Positions 15,937 through 24,708 are shown, counted from the first letter of the stretch. The stretch: DNA of 30,717 nt from UBA1351 sp964563505 (GCA_964563505.1 CAZLXW010000043.1:1-30717), one strand, 5' to 3'. Notes: generated by a model from the sequence alone, not told the origin. A program made the numbers and translations.

Positions 15937-16244
15937 AGGGCTAAAAATGTTTTTGATACAAGATCAAATTCATCATCATCATCAATCATGTCGAGATTAA
16001 GTGAATGATCGTCATTTTCTTCAAATCGATACAGTAAAGCCCGTTGATTATCTGGATGTAATAAGGCAATATATGTTTGTTCATTAATGGTGAATGAATC
16101 AATAATAGGACATACGAGCGTTGTGTCATCGTCTAAGGTCAGTGTAATGGACTCTTTTTCATGTGAGGAAGAACAGCCACATGAATGTTCAGATGATGAA
16201 CAGCCACCGCTGCAGTTGCAATCATGGTCATTATCTATTGTCAT
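15915..16244 (-). CDS. DUF1292 protein with Cys/His-rich N-terminus
   Basis: Small acidic cytoplasmic protein (109 residues) of the Firmicutes DUF1292 family, function unknown. The C-terminal part has the family pattern (strands around TYIALLHPD, then LLYRFEE and a run of aspartates before the last helix). Ahead of it, residues 8-28 hold six cysteines (five in C-x-C and C-x3-C type spacing) and several histidines in a Ser/Gly-rich context, which suggests metal binding. AAAAGGAG (complement of 16250-16257) is five bases before the ATG, and a consensus promoter lies upstream. It forms a single-gene unit divergent from ruvA. Confidence 0.85.
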   Translation of the reverse strand: MTIDNDHDCNCSGGCSSSEHSCGCSSSHEKESITLTLDDDTTLVCPIIDSFTINEQTYIALLHPDNQRALLYRFEENDDHSLNLDMIDDDDEFDLVSKTFLALQDNDPS

Positions 16245-16295
16245 AGGAACTCCTTTTCTATGTTTAATCTATTTTCTTATAATACTAACACTATT

Positions 16296-16323
16296 ATTAT
16301 ACTGAATAGGAAGGGTTTGTCAA
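16296..16323 (-). promoter_or_regulatory. Consensus promoter for the DUF1292 gene
   Basis: Minus-strand TTGACA (16318-16323) and TATAAT (16296-16301), both perfect, with a 16-base spacer. It is the strongest promoter by sequence in the window and lies about 50 bases before the start codon. Confidence 0.85.
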
Positions 16324-16334
16324 CTAAATATATA

Positions 16335-16363
16335 TTGTATATCTTTTGAACATGAGATATAAT
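16335..16363 (+). promoter_or_regulatory. Promoter for the ruvAB operon
   Basis: TTGTAT (16335-16340) and a perfect TATAAT (16358-16363) with a 17-base spacer, about 30 bases before ruvA. It is divergent from the DUF1292 promoter; the two -35 boxes are only 11 bases apart, so RNA polymerase could compete at them. I see no clear SOS (LexA) box of the Bacillus type overlapping it. Confidence 0.65.
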
Positions 16364-16392
16364 ACTAAGTAAAGAAACTTTGGAGGAGCGTT

Positions 16393-16989
16393 ATGATCAG
16401 TTACATTCATGGCATACTTGTGGCAAAACGAATGGATTCAATCATCGTAGAATGCCAGCATATCGGATACGAAATATTTGTGCCCTTAAGTGTTTTAACA
16501 CAGTTACCAAGCACAGGTTCAGAAGTAAAAATGTATACAGAATTGTATGTTAGAGAAGATATATTGAGATTATATGGATTTACATCTGAAGAGGATATAG
16601 ATATTTTCAGAAAATTAATCGGTGTATCCGGTATAGGACCTAAGGGCGCCCTTGGTATTTTATCAACCTTAACCCCGGATGATTTGAGAATTGCTGTGTT
16701 AACGGATGATGCAAAACGCATTAGCCAAGCAAAAGGAATCGGTAAAAAAACGGCTGAAAAATTAATCATTGAGTTAAAAGATAAGCTGAAGTCGATTGAT
16801 TTAGAGACATTGTCACAATCCTCGAAGGATGTTTCGGGATTAAGCACATTTATTGATGAAGCGCTCCTTGGATTAACCGGTTTAGGTTATACGGAAACAG
16901 AGGCGCTTCATGCCATCAAACATGTCAAAGATGCAGAATCGACATCAGAGCTTATACGTCAATCGCTTATTTTTTTAGCTAAGGAGTAA
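16393..16989 (+). CDS. ruvA: Holliday junction DNA helicase subunit RuvA
   Basis: RuvA tetramers bind four-way DNA junctions and load RuvB for branch migration in recombinational repair. The 198 residues show the N-terminal OB-fold (MISYIHGILVAK, YVREDILRLYGF), the two helix-hairpin-helix motifs (GVSGIGPKGALGIL and AKGIGKKTAEKLI) and a C-terminal RuvB-contact domain (LTGLGYTETEA). The TGGAGGAG ribosome site precedes the ATG. ruvB starts two bases after the stop; ruvC is not adjacent. Confidence 0.97.
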   Translation: MISYIHGILVAKRMDSIIVECQHIGYEIFVPLSVLTQLPSTGSEVKMYTELYVREDILRLYGFTSEEDIDIFRKLIGVSGIGPKGALGILSTLTPDDLRIAVLTDDAKRISQAKGIGKKTAEKLIIELKDKLKSIDLETLSQSSKDVSGLSTFIDEALLGLTGLGYTETEALHAIKHVKDAESTSELIRQSLIFLAKE

Positions 16990-16991
16990 AC

Positions 16992-17990
16992 ATGAAGAAA
17001 CGATTAATAACCAACCAAATGATTGAAGAAGATATAACGATTGAGACGTCCTTACGTCCATCATGTCTTGATGATTATATCGGTCAAGAAAAAGCGAAAG
17101 AAAATATTCGAATTTTTTTAGAGGCGGCAAAACAACGGCATGAACCCTTAGATCACGTTCTCTTATATGGCCCTCCCGGCCTTGGAAAAACAACACTTGC
17201 ATCCATTATCGGTCATGAAATGGGTGTGAATTTAAAAATAACCTCCGGACCGGCTATAGAACGACCGGGAGATATTGCAGCCCTTTTAAATAATCTTCAA
17301 GAAGGTGATCTCTTATTTATTGACGAAATACATCGTTTGAATCGACAGGTCGAAGAAGTGATGTATCCGGCTATGGAAGATTATGTAATTGATATTTTGA
17401 TTGGAAAAGGACCGGCAGCTAAGTCTATACGGCTAGATTTACCTAAATTCACCCTAGTGGGAGCGACAACGCGTGTCGGATTATTATCTTCTCCGCTTCG
17501 TGACCGTTTTGGTGTACTTCATAAGCTTGAATTTTATACACCGGAAGAGCTTTCAACCATTATTCATCGAAGCGCAAAGGTATTAAAGGTCGATATTGAT
17601 GTCAAGGGAGCCTATGAAATTGCACGTCGATCAAGAGGAACTCCACGGCTTGCCAATCGTCTTCTTAAGCGTGTTAGAGATTTTGCACAAGTAAAATTTG
17701 ATGGTGTCATTACCGAAGATGTTGCCAAAGCTTCCTTAGATTTACTGGATGTTGATCCTTTAGGCTTAGATAAAAATGATCGCAAAATGCTGATTACCCT
17801 GATTGAAAAGTATCAAGGTGGTCCTGTTGGACTAGATACCTTAGCTGCAACAATCGGTGAGGAATCTGACACGGTTGAGGAGGTCTATGAGCCCTTCTTA
17901 TTGCAACTTGGACTTTTAAACAGAACATCACGTGGACGAATGGTGACACCTTATTGTTATAAACATTTTGGAATAATTATGAATAACTAG
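16992..17990 (+). CDS. ruvB: Holliday junction branch migration ATPase RuvB
   Basis: Hexameric AAA+ motor that drives branch migration with RuvA. Walker A GPPGLGKT is at 60-67 and Walker B DEIH at 111-114; the GATTRVGLLSSPLRDRFG segment carries sensor 1 and the arginine finger, and the C-terminal winged helix ends with GRMVTP. The length of 332 residues is standard. AAGGAG overlapping the ruvA stop serves as its ribosome site. It is followed nine bases later by a winged-helix gene on the same strand. Confidence 0.97.
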   Translation: MKKRLITNQMIEEDITIETSLRPSCLDDYIGQEKAKENIRIFLEAAKQRHEPLDHVLLYGPPGLGKTTLASIIGHEMGVNLKITSGPAIERPGDIAALLNNLQEGDLLFIDEIHRLNRQVEEVMYPAMEDYVIDILIGKGPAAKSIRLDLPKFTLVGATTRVGLLSSPLRDRFGVLHKLEFYTPEELSTIIHRSAKVLKVDIDVKGAYEIARRSRGTPRLANRLLKRVRDFAQVKFDGVITEDVAKASLDLLDVDPLGLDKNDRKMLITLIEKYQGGPVGLDTLAATIGEESDTVEEVYEPFLLQLGLLNRTSRGRMVTPYCYKHFGIIMNN

Positions 17991-17998
17991 GGGGCTAT

Positions 17999-18541
17999 AT
18001 GAATAAAGAATTGGTTTTGTTAAATATCATTGCATCCGACGGAAACATTAATCAACGTGTTTTGGCAAAAGCTTTAGATGTAAGCTTAGGAACGGTTAAT
18101 CATATGTTGCAAGAATATGAAGATCAAGAGATCATGACACCGATTCCAAAGAAAAACCGAAAAGTTGAATATTTATTAACCGATTACGGTAAAGAATATC
18201 ATAATAAACTCTTAGTGGAATATATATCTTCTTGTTTTGATGCGATTTCCCACATACGAAAAAAGGTAAAGGAAAAAATATATGAGTTGGTCGAACAGGG
18301 AATCAAACAATTCTTTATTCAAGGCAATACCGATGAAATTCTTCGCTTGGTCAAGATGTGTTTGTTTGAAGTGAGTCGGGAAGAGTCCATATCCTATGAA
18401 TTGATTAGTGAAGTACAATCCTTTGACGATCACATTCAGCAAATGGATGAAAGCGAAAAAAATGTGTCGGCCGTTATTGGATGGTCTGTTTTTCCGGAGA
18501 ACACGTATTATGAACTACACTACAAGAATTTATTATCATAA
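17999..18541 (+). CDS. Winged-helix transcriptional regulator, unknown target
   Basis: A 180-residue protein with an N-terminal winged helix-turn-helix of MarR-like type (residues 1-65; INQRVLAKALDVSLGTVNHML is the recognition helix region, then a basic wing KKNRKVEYLLT). The C-terminal half has a helix followed by KQFFIQGNTDEILRL, which resembles the first strand and turn of a Rossmann-like ligand domain; this is only a suggestion. AGGGGG lies five bases before the ATG, overlapping the ruvB stop. It is placed between ruvB and zapA and is probably co-transcribed. Target genes and ligand are unknown. Confidence 0.75.
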   Translation: MNKELVLLNIIASDGNINQRVLAKALDVSLGTVNHMLQEYEDQEIMTPIPKKNRKVEYLLTDYGKEYHNKLLVEYISSCFDAISHIRKKVKEKIYELVEQGIKQFFIQGNTDEILRLVKMCLFEVSREESISYELISEVQSFDDHIQQMDESEKNVSAVIGWSVFPENTYYELHYKNLLS

Positions 18542-18578
18542 AAAAAATCTAATGACTATACTATAAGGGGGTTTTTAT

Positions 18579-18902
18579 ATGGCAACGAAGAATGAATCAA
18601 AAGTACTTATAGGCGGCAATGTATATACCTTAAGCGGAGATGAGAGTGAAGAGTATTTACAGCATGTTGCCCTATATATTAACAAAAAAATGGACGAGGT
18701 TCGTACCTCGGAGAATGGAAAAAAATTAAACACACGGCTACAATCGGTCTTATTGGCAATTAATATTGCGGATGATTATTTTAAAATCAAGACAAGTATC
18801 GATGAAAAAGATCGAGAGATAAAGGAACTAAAAAGTGAAACGGAACGTCTAAAAAAAGAACTTGATGAGTATATCGATTTATTTGAACACGATGGTTTGT
18901 AA
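18579..18902 (+). CDS. zapA: Cell division protein ZapA
   Basis: Small cytoplasmic FtsZ-ring stabiliser. The N-terminal globular part (KVLIGGNVYTLSGDESEEYL then HVALYINKKM) is typical of the family, and the C-terminal ~40 residues (DEKDREIKELKSETERLKKEL) form a coiled coil for tetramerisation. Length 107 residues. A GGGGG ribosome site precedes the ATG. It lies just upstream of a U32 family gene, an order common in Clostridia, and one gene upstream of a SEDS-PBP fusion that would act in septal or lateral wall synthesis. Confidence 0.92.
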   Translation: MATKNESKVLIGGNVYTLSGDESEEYLQHVALYINKKMDEVRTSENGKKLNTRLQSVLLAINIADDYFKIKTSIDEKDREIKELKSETERLKKELDEYIDLFEHDGL

Positions 18903-18917
18903 TTGTAGGAGGCATGT

Positions 18918-21380
18918 ATGTCCGGAAAAATAAAATATCCTGAAATATTAGCACCTGTTGGGCATATCGATGCATTTTATTCGGCGATGAGTGCTGGATG
19001 TGATGCGATTTATTTAGGTGGACTTCAATTTGGTGCAAGGGATTATGCGAAAAATTTTGATCATGAAACATTAGCTGAACTTGTACGCTATGCCCATTTA
19101 CGTGATGTAAGGGTTTATTATACGCTCAATACCCTTATTAAGGATATTGAGTTTGAACAATTGCATAAGGAGTTAGAATTCTTAGACACACTTTGTTTTG
19201 ATGCGTTGATCATACAAGATTTAGGTGTTTTTGAGTATATACGGACCTATTATCCGACCTTTATTTTGCATGGAAGTACCCAATTAAATATTCATAATGT
19301 CGAGGATGCACGCTTTTTTTATCATTTGGGATTTGAGCGTATCGTCTTAGCCCGTGAGTGTAGTTTAAGTGATGTTGAATCAATTATTGAAAAGGTTCCG
19401 ATTGAAGTTGAGACATTTGTACACGGCGCTTTATGCTATTCATTTAGTGGACAGTGCTTAATGAGCAGTTTTTACGGAGGACGAAGTGGGAATAGGGGCA
19501 AGTGTGCCGGTCCATGTCGATTGCCCTTTACGATCAATGATAAGAGTGGATATTATCTAAGTATGAAAGATCAAATGACCTTAGAAATATTGCCTCAGCT
19601 GATTTTAGCAGGCATTGATTCCTTTAAAATTGAAGGACGGATGAAAAATGCGGACTATGTTTTTTATGCGACCTATCTATATCGAAAATATCGAGCACTT
19701 GCTATTAAATGTATAGAAGAAGAATGTATCGAAGATTACCGTGTTCTTCAAGAGGATATTGACCTTCTAAAGATTATCTATAATCGAGGTGATTTTACTC
19801 AAGGCTATTATTTTTCTCACCCCAAAAGCCAGATTTCGGTGAAGCATCCCAAACATCTAGGCTTACATGTCGGATCGGCTCAAGTTACAGGGAAGACGAT
19901 AAGCCTTGCCTTAGAAGAAAAACTATATCAAGGTGATGTTATTGAATGGCATCTACCTTCAGTGAATTTAGGGGAAGTAAATCATCCGACAAGTACCCTA
20001 GAGACGGATTGGACTCAAAGAAAAATCCTATTAAATAAAAATTCACCGATGGTCAAAAAAATCATCAAACACAATGGAGCAAAAAACGCGACCATTCAAT
20101 TATACAAAATTTTCGATCCCATGATATCAAAAGGTATCGATGCCTTAAAAGCAGAGCGGCATATAGACGTTCATGTTCGCGTCATAGCAAAAGTCGGAAA
20201 ACCACTACGCTTAGATATGAACTATAAAGACACAGATGATAATAGGTATTCGTTTTCAATCGATGGTTTTGTTGTGGAAGAAGCCCAAAAAAGACCGCTT
20301 GATGAAGCTAACGTGAAAAAACAATTCAATAAAACGGAAGATAGCAACTTTGTTTTTAAGTTTGAAGAGATGACCATTGATGATCATGCTTTTGTTCCAA
20401 TAGGGGCAATGAATCAACTACGTCGAGATGCATTAGGTCTATTAGAAAACAATAAATTAGACCTATATTGGAAAAAAAGAGTACCTTATCAATTGAAAAA
20501 CCTCATGCACCGACAGACAAAGACTAAACATGAGATAGAAGGCCGTGATCGAAAAAGACGAGTGCGTATACTTGTTTCTTCTTATGAACAATGGGAAGGG
20601 CTTAAAGAAAGCTATAACAAAAAATCAGGTTTTGATATAGTTGATCGCATATACGTGGATTCTACAGACCTGCCCATTGAAAAAATTAATGTGATACTCA
20701 AGGAGAAAGGAAGCTTTGAGGATGATACAAAGATTTATCTTGCCTTGCCGCATGTACTATTTTCCTCATCAAAGCAGATCTTGATTGAAGCTCTCGACCG
20801 AATAAATATAAGTGCAATTGATGGATTTTTAATTCGTAGTTTGGGACAAATTGATATGTTGGCTTCATACAACAAGCCAATAGCAACGGATTATAATATA
20901 CATATGTTTAATCAGTGGACCACAAGATTCTTATATCCATATGCCGAGACAGTAACATTGTCGGTTGAATTAAATGCACGTGGGATGGAAGATATTCTTG
21001 ATAAAACCCCTAAAATAGATTGTGAATGGATTGCCTATGGACACATTGCCTTGATGCATTCGTCAACATGTGCATATAAGAGCCGTTATGGAAGGTGTGA
21101 TTATTCTACTGACGGGCATCATTTGCAGATGAAAGATCGTAAACAAGAGAGTCTACATGTAACGAGTCATTGTAAGTTTTGTTACAATAGCATATATAAT
21201 GCGAAAGCGACAAATTTATTTGACTATACGCAACAGCTAAAAGGAAAATACCGCATTGAATATACTTATGAGTCAAAAAAAGATGTGATTAAACTGATGG
21301 AGTCATTATATCAAGGCAATACACCTTTTATGGATGAATTAAAAATGACGAAAGGTCATATTCAACGTGGTGTAAAATAG
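18918..21380 (+). CDS. U32 family protein (RlhA/UbiU-related), long form
   Basis: Long U32 protein of 820 residues. The N-terminal U32 domain (about 1-330) contains the conserved cysteines C173, C180, C196 and C200 in the CYSFSGQC...GKCAGPC signature, which in characterised relatives hold a 4Fe-4S cluster. A DUF3656-like region follows, and a further C-terminal U32-like segment carries more cysteines (SSTCAYKSRYGRC and SHCKFC). Such proteins were called collagenase-like peptidases, but relatives (RlhA, TrhP, UbiU/V) hydroxylate RNA or ubiquinone precursors; an RNA hydroxylase role is a reasonable inference. GTAGGAGG precedes the ATG. It ends seven bases before the SEDS-PBP gene. Confidence 0.92.
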   Translation: MSGKIKYPEILAPVGHIDAFYSAMSAGCDAIYLGGLQFGARDYAKNFDHETLAELVRYAHLRDVRVYYTLNTLIKDIEFEQLHKELEFLDTLCFDALIIQDLGVFEYIRTYYPTFILHGSTQLNIHNVEDARFFYHLGFERIVLARECSLSDVESIIEKVPIEVETFVHGALCYSFSGQCLMSSFYGGRSGNRGKCAGPCRLPFTINDKSGYYLSMKDQMTLEILPQLILAGIDSFKIEGRMKNADYVFYATYLYRKYRALAIKCIEEECIEDYRVLQEDIDLLKIIYNRGDFTQGYYFSHPKSQISVKHPKHLGLHVGSAQVTGKTISLALEEKLYQGDVIEWHLPSVNLGEVNHPTSTLETDWTQRKILLNKNSPMVKKIIKHNGAKNATIQLYKIFDPMISKGIDALKAERHIDVHVRVIAKVGKPLRLDMNYKDTDDNRYSFSIDGFVVEEAQKRPLDEANVKKQFNKTEDSNFVFKFEEMTIDDHAFVPIGAMNQLRRDALGLLENNKLDLYWKKRVPYQLKNLMHRQTKTKHEIEGRDRKRRVRILVSSYEQWEGLKESYNKKSGFDIVDRIYVDSTDLPIEKINVILKEKGSFEDDTKIYLALPHVLFSSSKQILIEALDRINISAIDGFLIRSLGQIDMLASYNKPIATDYNIHMFNQWTTRFLYPYAETVTLSVELNARGMEDILDKTPKIDCEWIAYGHIALMHSSTCAYKSRYGRCDYSTDGHHLQMKDRKQESLHVTSHCKFCYNSIYNAKATNLFDYTQQLKGKYRIEYTYESKKDVIKLMESLYQGNTPFMDELKMTKGHIQRGVK

Positions 21381-21387
21381 GTGAATT

Positions 21388-24069
21388 ATGCAAAGTTTGA
21401 GCATCGTATTGAACTATATTTATATCATTTTATTAACCGTTTTTACCTTTCATATCATGGTATCCTATAAATTGTCTGTGGAAGAGAATAAAACGTCATT
21501 AAGCATGGAGCAATTCATTTTATTTGGTTTTTGCATCCTAGGTCATGGACTTATTCTGTTAAATAATGGTTTGAATAAAGATGGAATCACGATTATAGGC
21601 TTAAATATTATTGCAATCGGTTTATTTGTCTATGGGAGTCAGTTGACCAATTATTTAGAACCCATTATATGGCATGTTATTGCTATGATTCATTTAATCG
21701 GTTCGATTATGTTACATCGTTTGGATCCAAGCTTAGCACTAAAACATACGCTTTATGCATGTGTTGGTTTTGTTGTCATGTTTATTGCCATATTTATTCT
21801 TCGTTATATTAAGCGAATCGATAAACTCACCTGGATATATATTGTTTTGTCGGTTGCCTTACTGCTCAGTGTGAATGCAACGGTTAACGGAGCCACCAAT
21901 TGGGTCAATATTCGGGGAATCACTTTTCAGCCTTCAGAAATCGTTAAAATTCTTTTTGCCTTTTCGCTTGCAGGCTTATTTCGATTTCAAAAAAGCTTTT
22001 TAGGGCTTGTAATTGGGTCTTTATTCAGTGGCGTTCTTATCTTAATCTTGGTTTATCAAAGAGACTTAGGAAGTGCCTTATTATTTTTTGTGACCTATAT
22101 CGTATTATCCTATATGTATTATCAAAAAAGATGGTTGCCGTTTGCTCAAATCGGAGTACTTAGTCTGGCCAGCATTGTTGCCTATAAACTCTTTTCTCAC
22201 ATTCAAGTGCGGATTGTATCGTGGTTATATCCCTTTGAATATATTGACCGTGAAGGATATCAAATAACTCAGTCTTTATTTGCTTTTGCCCGTGGAAAAT
22301 GGATGGGAACAGGACTTTTACAAGGGATGCCTAAACGCATTCCTGTGGTCAATTCAGATTTCATTTTCGCAGCCATTGGGGAAGAATTCGGAAGTTTGTT
22401 TGTTTTGCTCACAATTTATCTGTTTTATATGCTGATTATCATGCTTTTATCACAATGTCAAAAGAGTAAGAATCGCTTTTATTTATATGTTAGTGTGGGA
22501 ATGACAGTCATGCTTGGATTTCAAGGCTTTTTAATTATTGGTGGTGTTATTAAGTTGGTTCCTTTGACAGGTGTTACTTTTCCGTTTGTGAGTTATGGAG
22601 GGACCTCCTTAATTACATCGATTATTATGGTTGGCTTTATTGATTTAACGAGTAAGTTATCTGATCATAGAGAAAATTATAAATTTAACGCCCATACCCT
22701 TATTTCTTTAAAATTTGTCATGACCATTTTATATCTTGCACTCATGAGCTACTTTTTGTTTTTTGTCATCGTTCAAAGTGAGGAAGTTCAGTTAAATAGC
22801 TATAATAAACGCCTGGAATTCATTGAAAAAGAAATAATACGTGGGTCAATCTATGATAGTACAGGGGAAGTTTTGGCCTACACAAGCACAAATGGCCCCA
22901 GACAAGAACGCATATATCCATTCGGTCAAACTTATGCCCACGTCGTTGGTTATACCAACCCAGGAAAAACCGGAATAGAAGCTGATTTAAATATGCAATT
23001 ATTAAACAGTAATCAAAATCTCCTTCAACAGTTTCTACGGAACATCAAAGCCCAAGAACGTCAAGGAAGTGATGTGCATCTGACCTTAAACCACACATTA
23101 CAAAAGATTGCTTCAGATAGCTTAGGAGACAGAAAAGGGACAGTGGTTGCTATGGATCCGACAACAGGAAAAATTTTAGCCCTTGTATCAAAGCCGGATT
23201 TTGATCCCAATACACTCTCTCAAGTCTATGGACACTTATCCGAAGATGCAAATGAAGCTGCGCTTCTTAATCGTGTTACAAACGGTCTATACCCACCAGG
23301 GTCGACCTTTAAAATATTAACGGCATTAACCTATATACGCCAACATAATGAACCTTTTTCATATTATTGTACAGGAACAGATACCTTTGCAGAAAAAACG
23401 ATTAGTTGTTACGGGCATACGGCTCATGGGCAAGTCTCTATTACAGAAGCCTTTGCATATTCATGTAATACAGCCTTTGCAACCATGGGAGAAGCCATTA
23501 CGACCCAACAACTAGAGCAAACAGCCAATGATTTGTTTTTTAATCAATCCTTGCCCTATCCCTATAACCATAAAGTTAGCCAATTTGGATTTCCGACGAT
23601 TGTATCGGCATCCTTACGCGCAGAGACGGTTATCGGACAAGGTGAGACCATGATTACCCCACTGCATAACTTAATGATTACAAGCGCAATCGCCAATGGT
23701 GGTTTAGCCATGACGCCATATTTAGTGGATTATATAGAAAATGCGAATGGTAGCATTGTCAAACAAACATTACCGGAAGGTCATGAGACATCATTAACGG
23801 CAGATGAAATAAAAGCCCTCAGAGAATATATGATGGCCACGGTTGATATAGGAACAGGAAAAATGTTGTCAAATGATAGCTATAGTGCTGCCGGAAAGAC
23901 CGGTGCAGCCGAAAATCCCTTCGGTCCTACACATGCATGGTTTGTCGGTTTTGCTCCGGCTGACCATCCGCAAATCGCAATAGCTATTATTGTTGAAAAT
24001 GCCGGCTCAAGTGGTGCAAATGCAGTGCCGATTGCAAAAGAAATGTTTGATGCCTATTTAATCAATTAG
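21388..24069 (+). CDS. SEDS glycosyltransferase-class B PBP fusion (FtsW/RodA + transpeptidase)
   Basis: A single 893-residue protein that joins the two core peptidoglycan synthases. Residues 1 to about 425 are a polytopic SEDS domain (FtsW/RodA/SpoVE): NGATNWVNI, FQPSEIVKI, the loop NSDFIFAAIGEEFG and FPFVSYGGTS are all present. A short linker and a new membrane helix (about 441-463) lead into a class B penicillin-binding domain: RGSIYDSTG pedestal motif, active-site S639-T-F-K642, S692-C-N694 and K837-T-G839. The pedestal is short, as in PbpA-type enzymes. The reading frame is continuous through the junction. In most bacteria these are two genes. AGGTGA serves as a ribosome site, close to the U32 stop. 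Expected to polymerise and crosslink peptidoglycan; division versus elongation role is undecided. Confidence 0.94.
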   Translation: MQSLSIVLNYIYIILLTVFTFHIMVSYKLSVEENKTSLSMEQFILFGFCILGHGLILLNNGLNKDGITIIGLNIIAIGLFVYGSQLTNYLEPIIWHVIAMIHLIGSIMLHRLDPSLALKHTLYACVGFVVMFIAIFILRYIKRIDKLTWIYIVLSVALLLSVNATVNGATNWVNIRGITFQPSEIVKILFAFSLAGLFRFQKSFLGLVIGSLFSGVLILILVYQRDLGSALLFFVTYIVLSYMYYQKRWLPFAQIGVLSLASIVAYKLFSHIQVRIVSWLYPFEYIDREGYQITQSLFAFARGKWMGTGLLQGMPKRIPVVNSDFIFAAIGEEFGSLFVLLTIYLFYMLIIMLLSQCQKSKNRFYLYVSVGMTVMLGFQGFLIIGGVIKLVPLTGVTFPFVSYGGTSLITSIIMVGFIDLTSKLSDHRENYKFNAHTLISLKFVMTILYLALMSYFLFFVIVQSEEVQLNSYNKRLEFIEKEIIRGSIYDSTGEVLAYTSTNGPRQERIYPFGQTYAHVVGYTNPGKTGIEADLNMQLLNSNQNLLQQFLRNIKAQERQGSDVHLTLNHTLQKIASDSLGDRKGTVVAMDPTTGKILALVSKPDFDPNTLSQVYGHLSEDANEAALLNRVTNGLYPPGSTFKILTALTYIRQHNEPFSYYCTGTDTFAEKTISCYGHTAHGQVSITEAFAYSCNTAFATMGEAITTQQLEQTANDLFFNQSLPYPYNHKVSQFGFPTIVSASLRAETVIGQGETMITPLHNLMITSAIANGGLAMTPYLVDYIENANGSIVKQTLPEGHETSLTADEIKALREYMMATVDIGTGKMLSNDSYSAAGKTGAAENPFGPTHAWFVGFAPADHPQIAIAIIVENAGSSGANAVPIAKEMFDAYLIN

Positions 24070-24080
24070 GTAAATATTTG

Positions 24081-24109
24081 TTGCGTGAAGTGTTAAAAGA
24101 ATGTATACT
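24081..24109 (+). promoter_or_regulatory. Candidate promoter for the Nudix gene
   Basis: TTGCGT (24081-24086) and TATACT (24104-24109) with a 17-base spacer, about 50 bases before the Nudix ATG, in the 90-base gap after the SEDS-PBP gene. The -35 is only half-consensus. Confidence 0.5.
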
Positions 24110-24159
24110 CTATGTAAGTACATAATCTAGATTAGCACCCAATTACAAGGAGGCATACA

Positions 24160-24612
24160 ATGACAGAAGCAGTAAGTTGTGGCGGGGTGGTAATCCACAG
24201 AGGAAAAATTCTATTACTCTATAAGAATTATAAAGGCAGGTATGAAGGTTGGGTTTTACCCAAAGGTACTGTCGAAGAAGGCGAAGAACATCAAGATACA
24301 GCTCTTCGCGAAGTACAAGAAGAAGCAGGCGTTAAAGGTAATATAATTAAATATATTGGCAAAAGCCAGTATTCCTTTCGGGTTGCCAATGATACCGTGT
24401 TAAAATACGTACACTGGTACTTAATGAAAGCCTACAATTATTACAGTAAACCACAAAAAGAAGAATATTTCGTGGATTCAGGATATTATAAATTTCATGA
24501 AGCTTATCATCTTCTTAAGTTTCCAAATGAAAAGCAGATTTTAGAACAAGCCTATAATGAATATTTGGAACTTAAAAAATGTAATATGTGGGGTAATAAG
24601 AAGTATATGTAA
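24160..24612 (+). CDS. Nudix hydrolase
   Basis: Cytoplasmic Nudix-fold pyrophosphohydrolase of 150 residues. The full Nudix box (G-x5-E-x7-REVQEEAGV) spans residues 36-58 and supplies the metal-binding glutamates. The WVLPKG lead-in and the later YVHWYLMKAY segment resemble the diadenosine-polyphosphate/NDP-type subgroup, but substrate cannot be assigned. AAGGAGG precedes the ATG at good spacing. It is flanked by its own promoter and a terminator, so it appears to be a one-gene unit. Confidence 0.93.
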   Translation: MTEAVSCGGVVIHRGKILLLYKNYKGRYEGWVLPKGTVEEGEEHQDTALREVQEEAGVKGNIIKYIGKSQYSFRVANDTVLKYVHWYLMKAYNYYSKPQKEEYFVDSGYYKFHEAYHLLKFPNEKQILEQAYNEYLELKKCNMWGNKKYM

Positions 24613-24637
24613 AAGACCGTTAACGCGGTCTTTTTTT
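24611..24637 (+). terminator. Intrinsic terminator after the Nudix gene
   Basis: Nine-base stem (AAAAGACCG with CGGTCTTTT), loop of six bases and a run of seven T. It starts at the Nudix stop codon, so the A-rich left arm overlaps the end of the gene. Confidence 0.92.
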
Positions 24638-24673
24638 CGTGTTATTGGAAAGAAGGTGCAAGTAAGAAGGGCA

Positions 24674-24704
24674 GAAAAAAAGCCTGTATCAACTGATACA
24701 AGCT
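24674..24704 (-). terminator. Intrinsic terminator after tRNA-Leu
   Basis: On the minus strand, an 11-bp stem with one G-T pair (24681-24704) is followed by a run of T (A residues at 24675-24681 on the plus strand). It starts four bases beyond the tRNA 3' end. Confidence 0.88.
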
Positions 24705-24708
24705 TTGA

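Noticed and set aside
16407..16847. Open frame of 146 codons on the minus strand across ruvA
   Set aside because: It is fully antisense to a clear ruvA, has no ribosome site or recognisable domain, and its composition follows the shadow of the real frame.
18557..18562. TATACT as a separate zapA promoter
   Set aside because: No -35 or TG extension accompanies it, and zapA can be read from the ruvA promoter; evidence is too thin.
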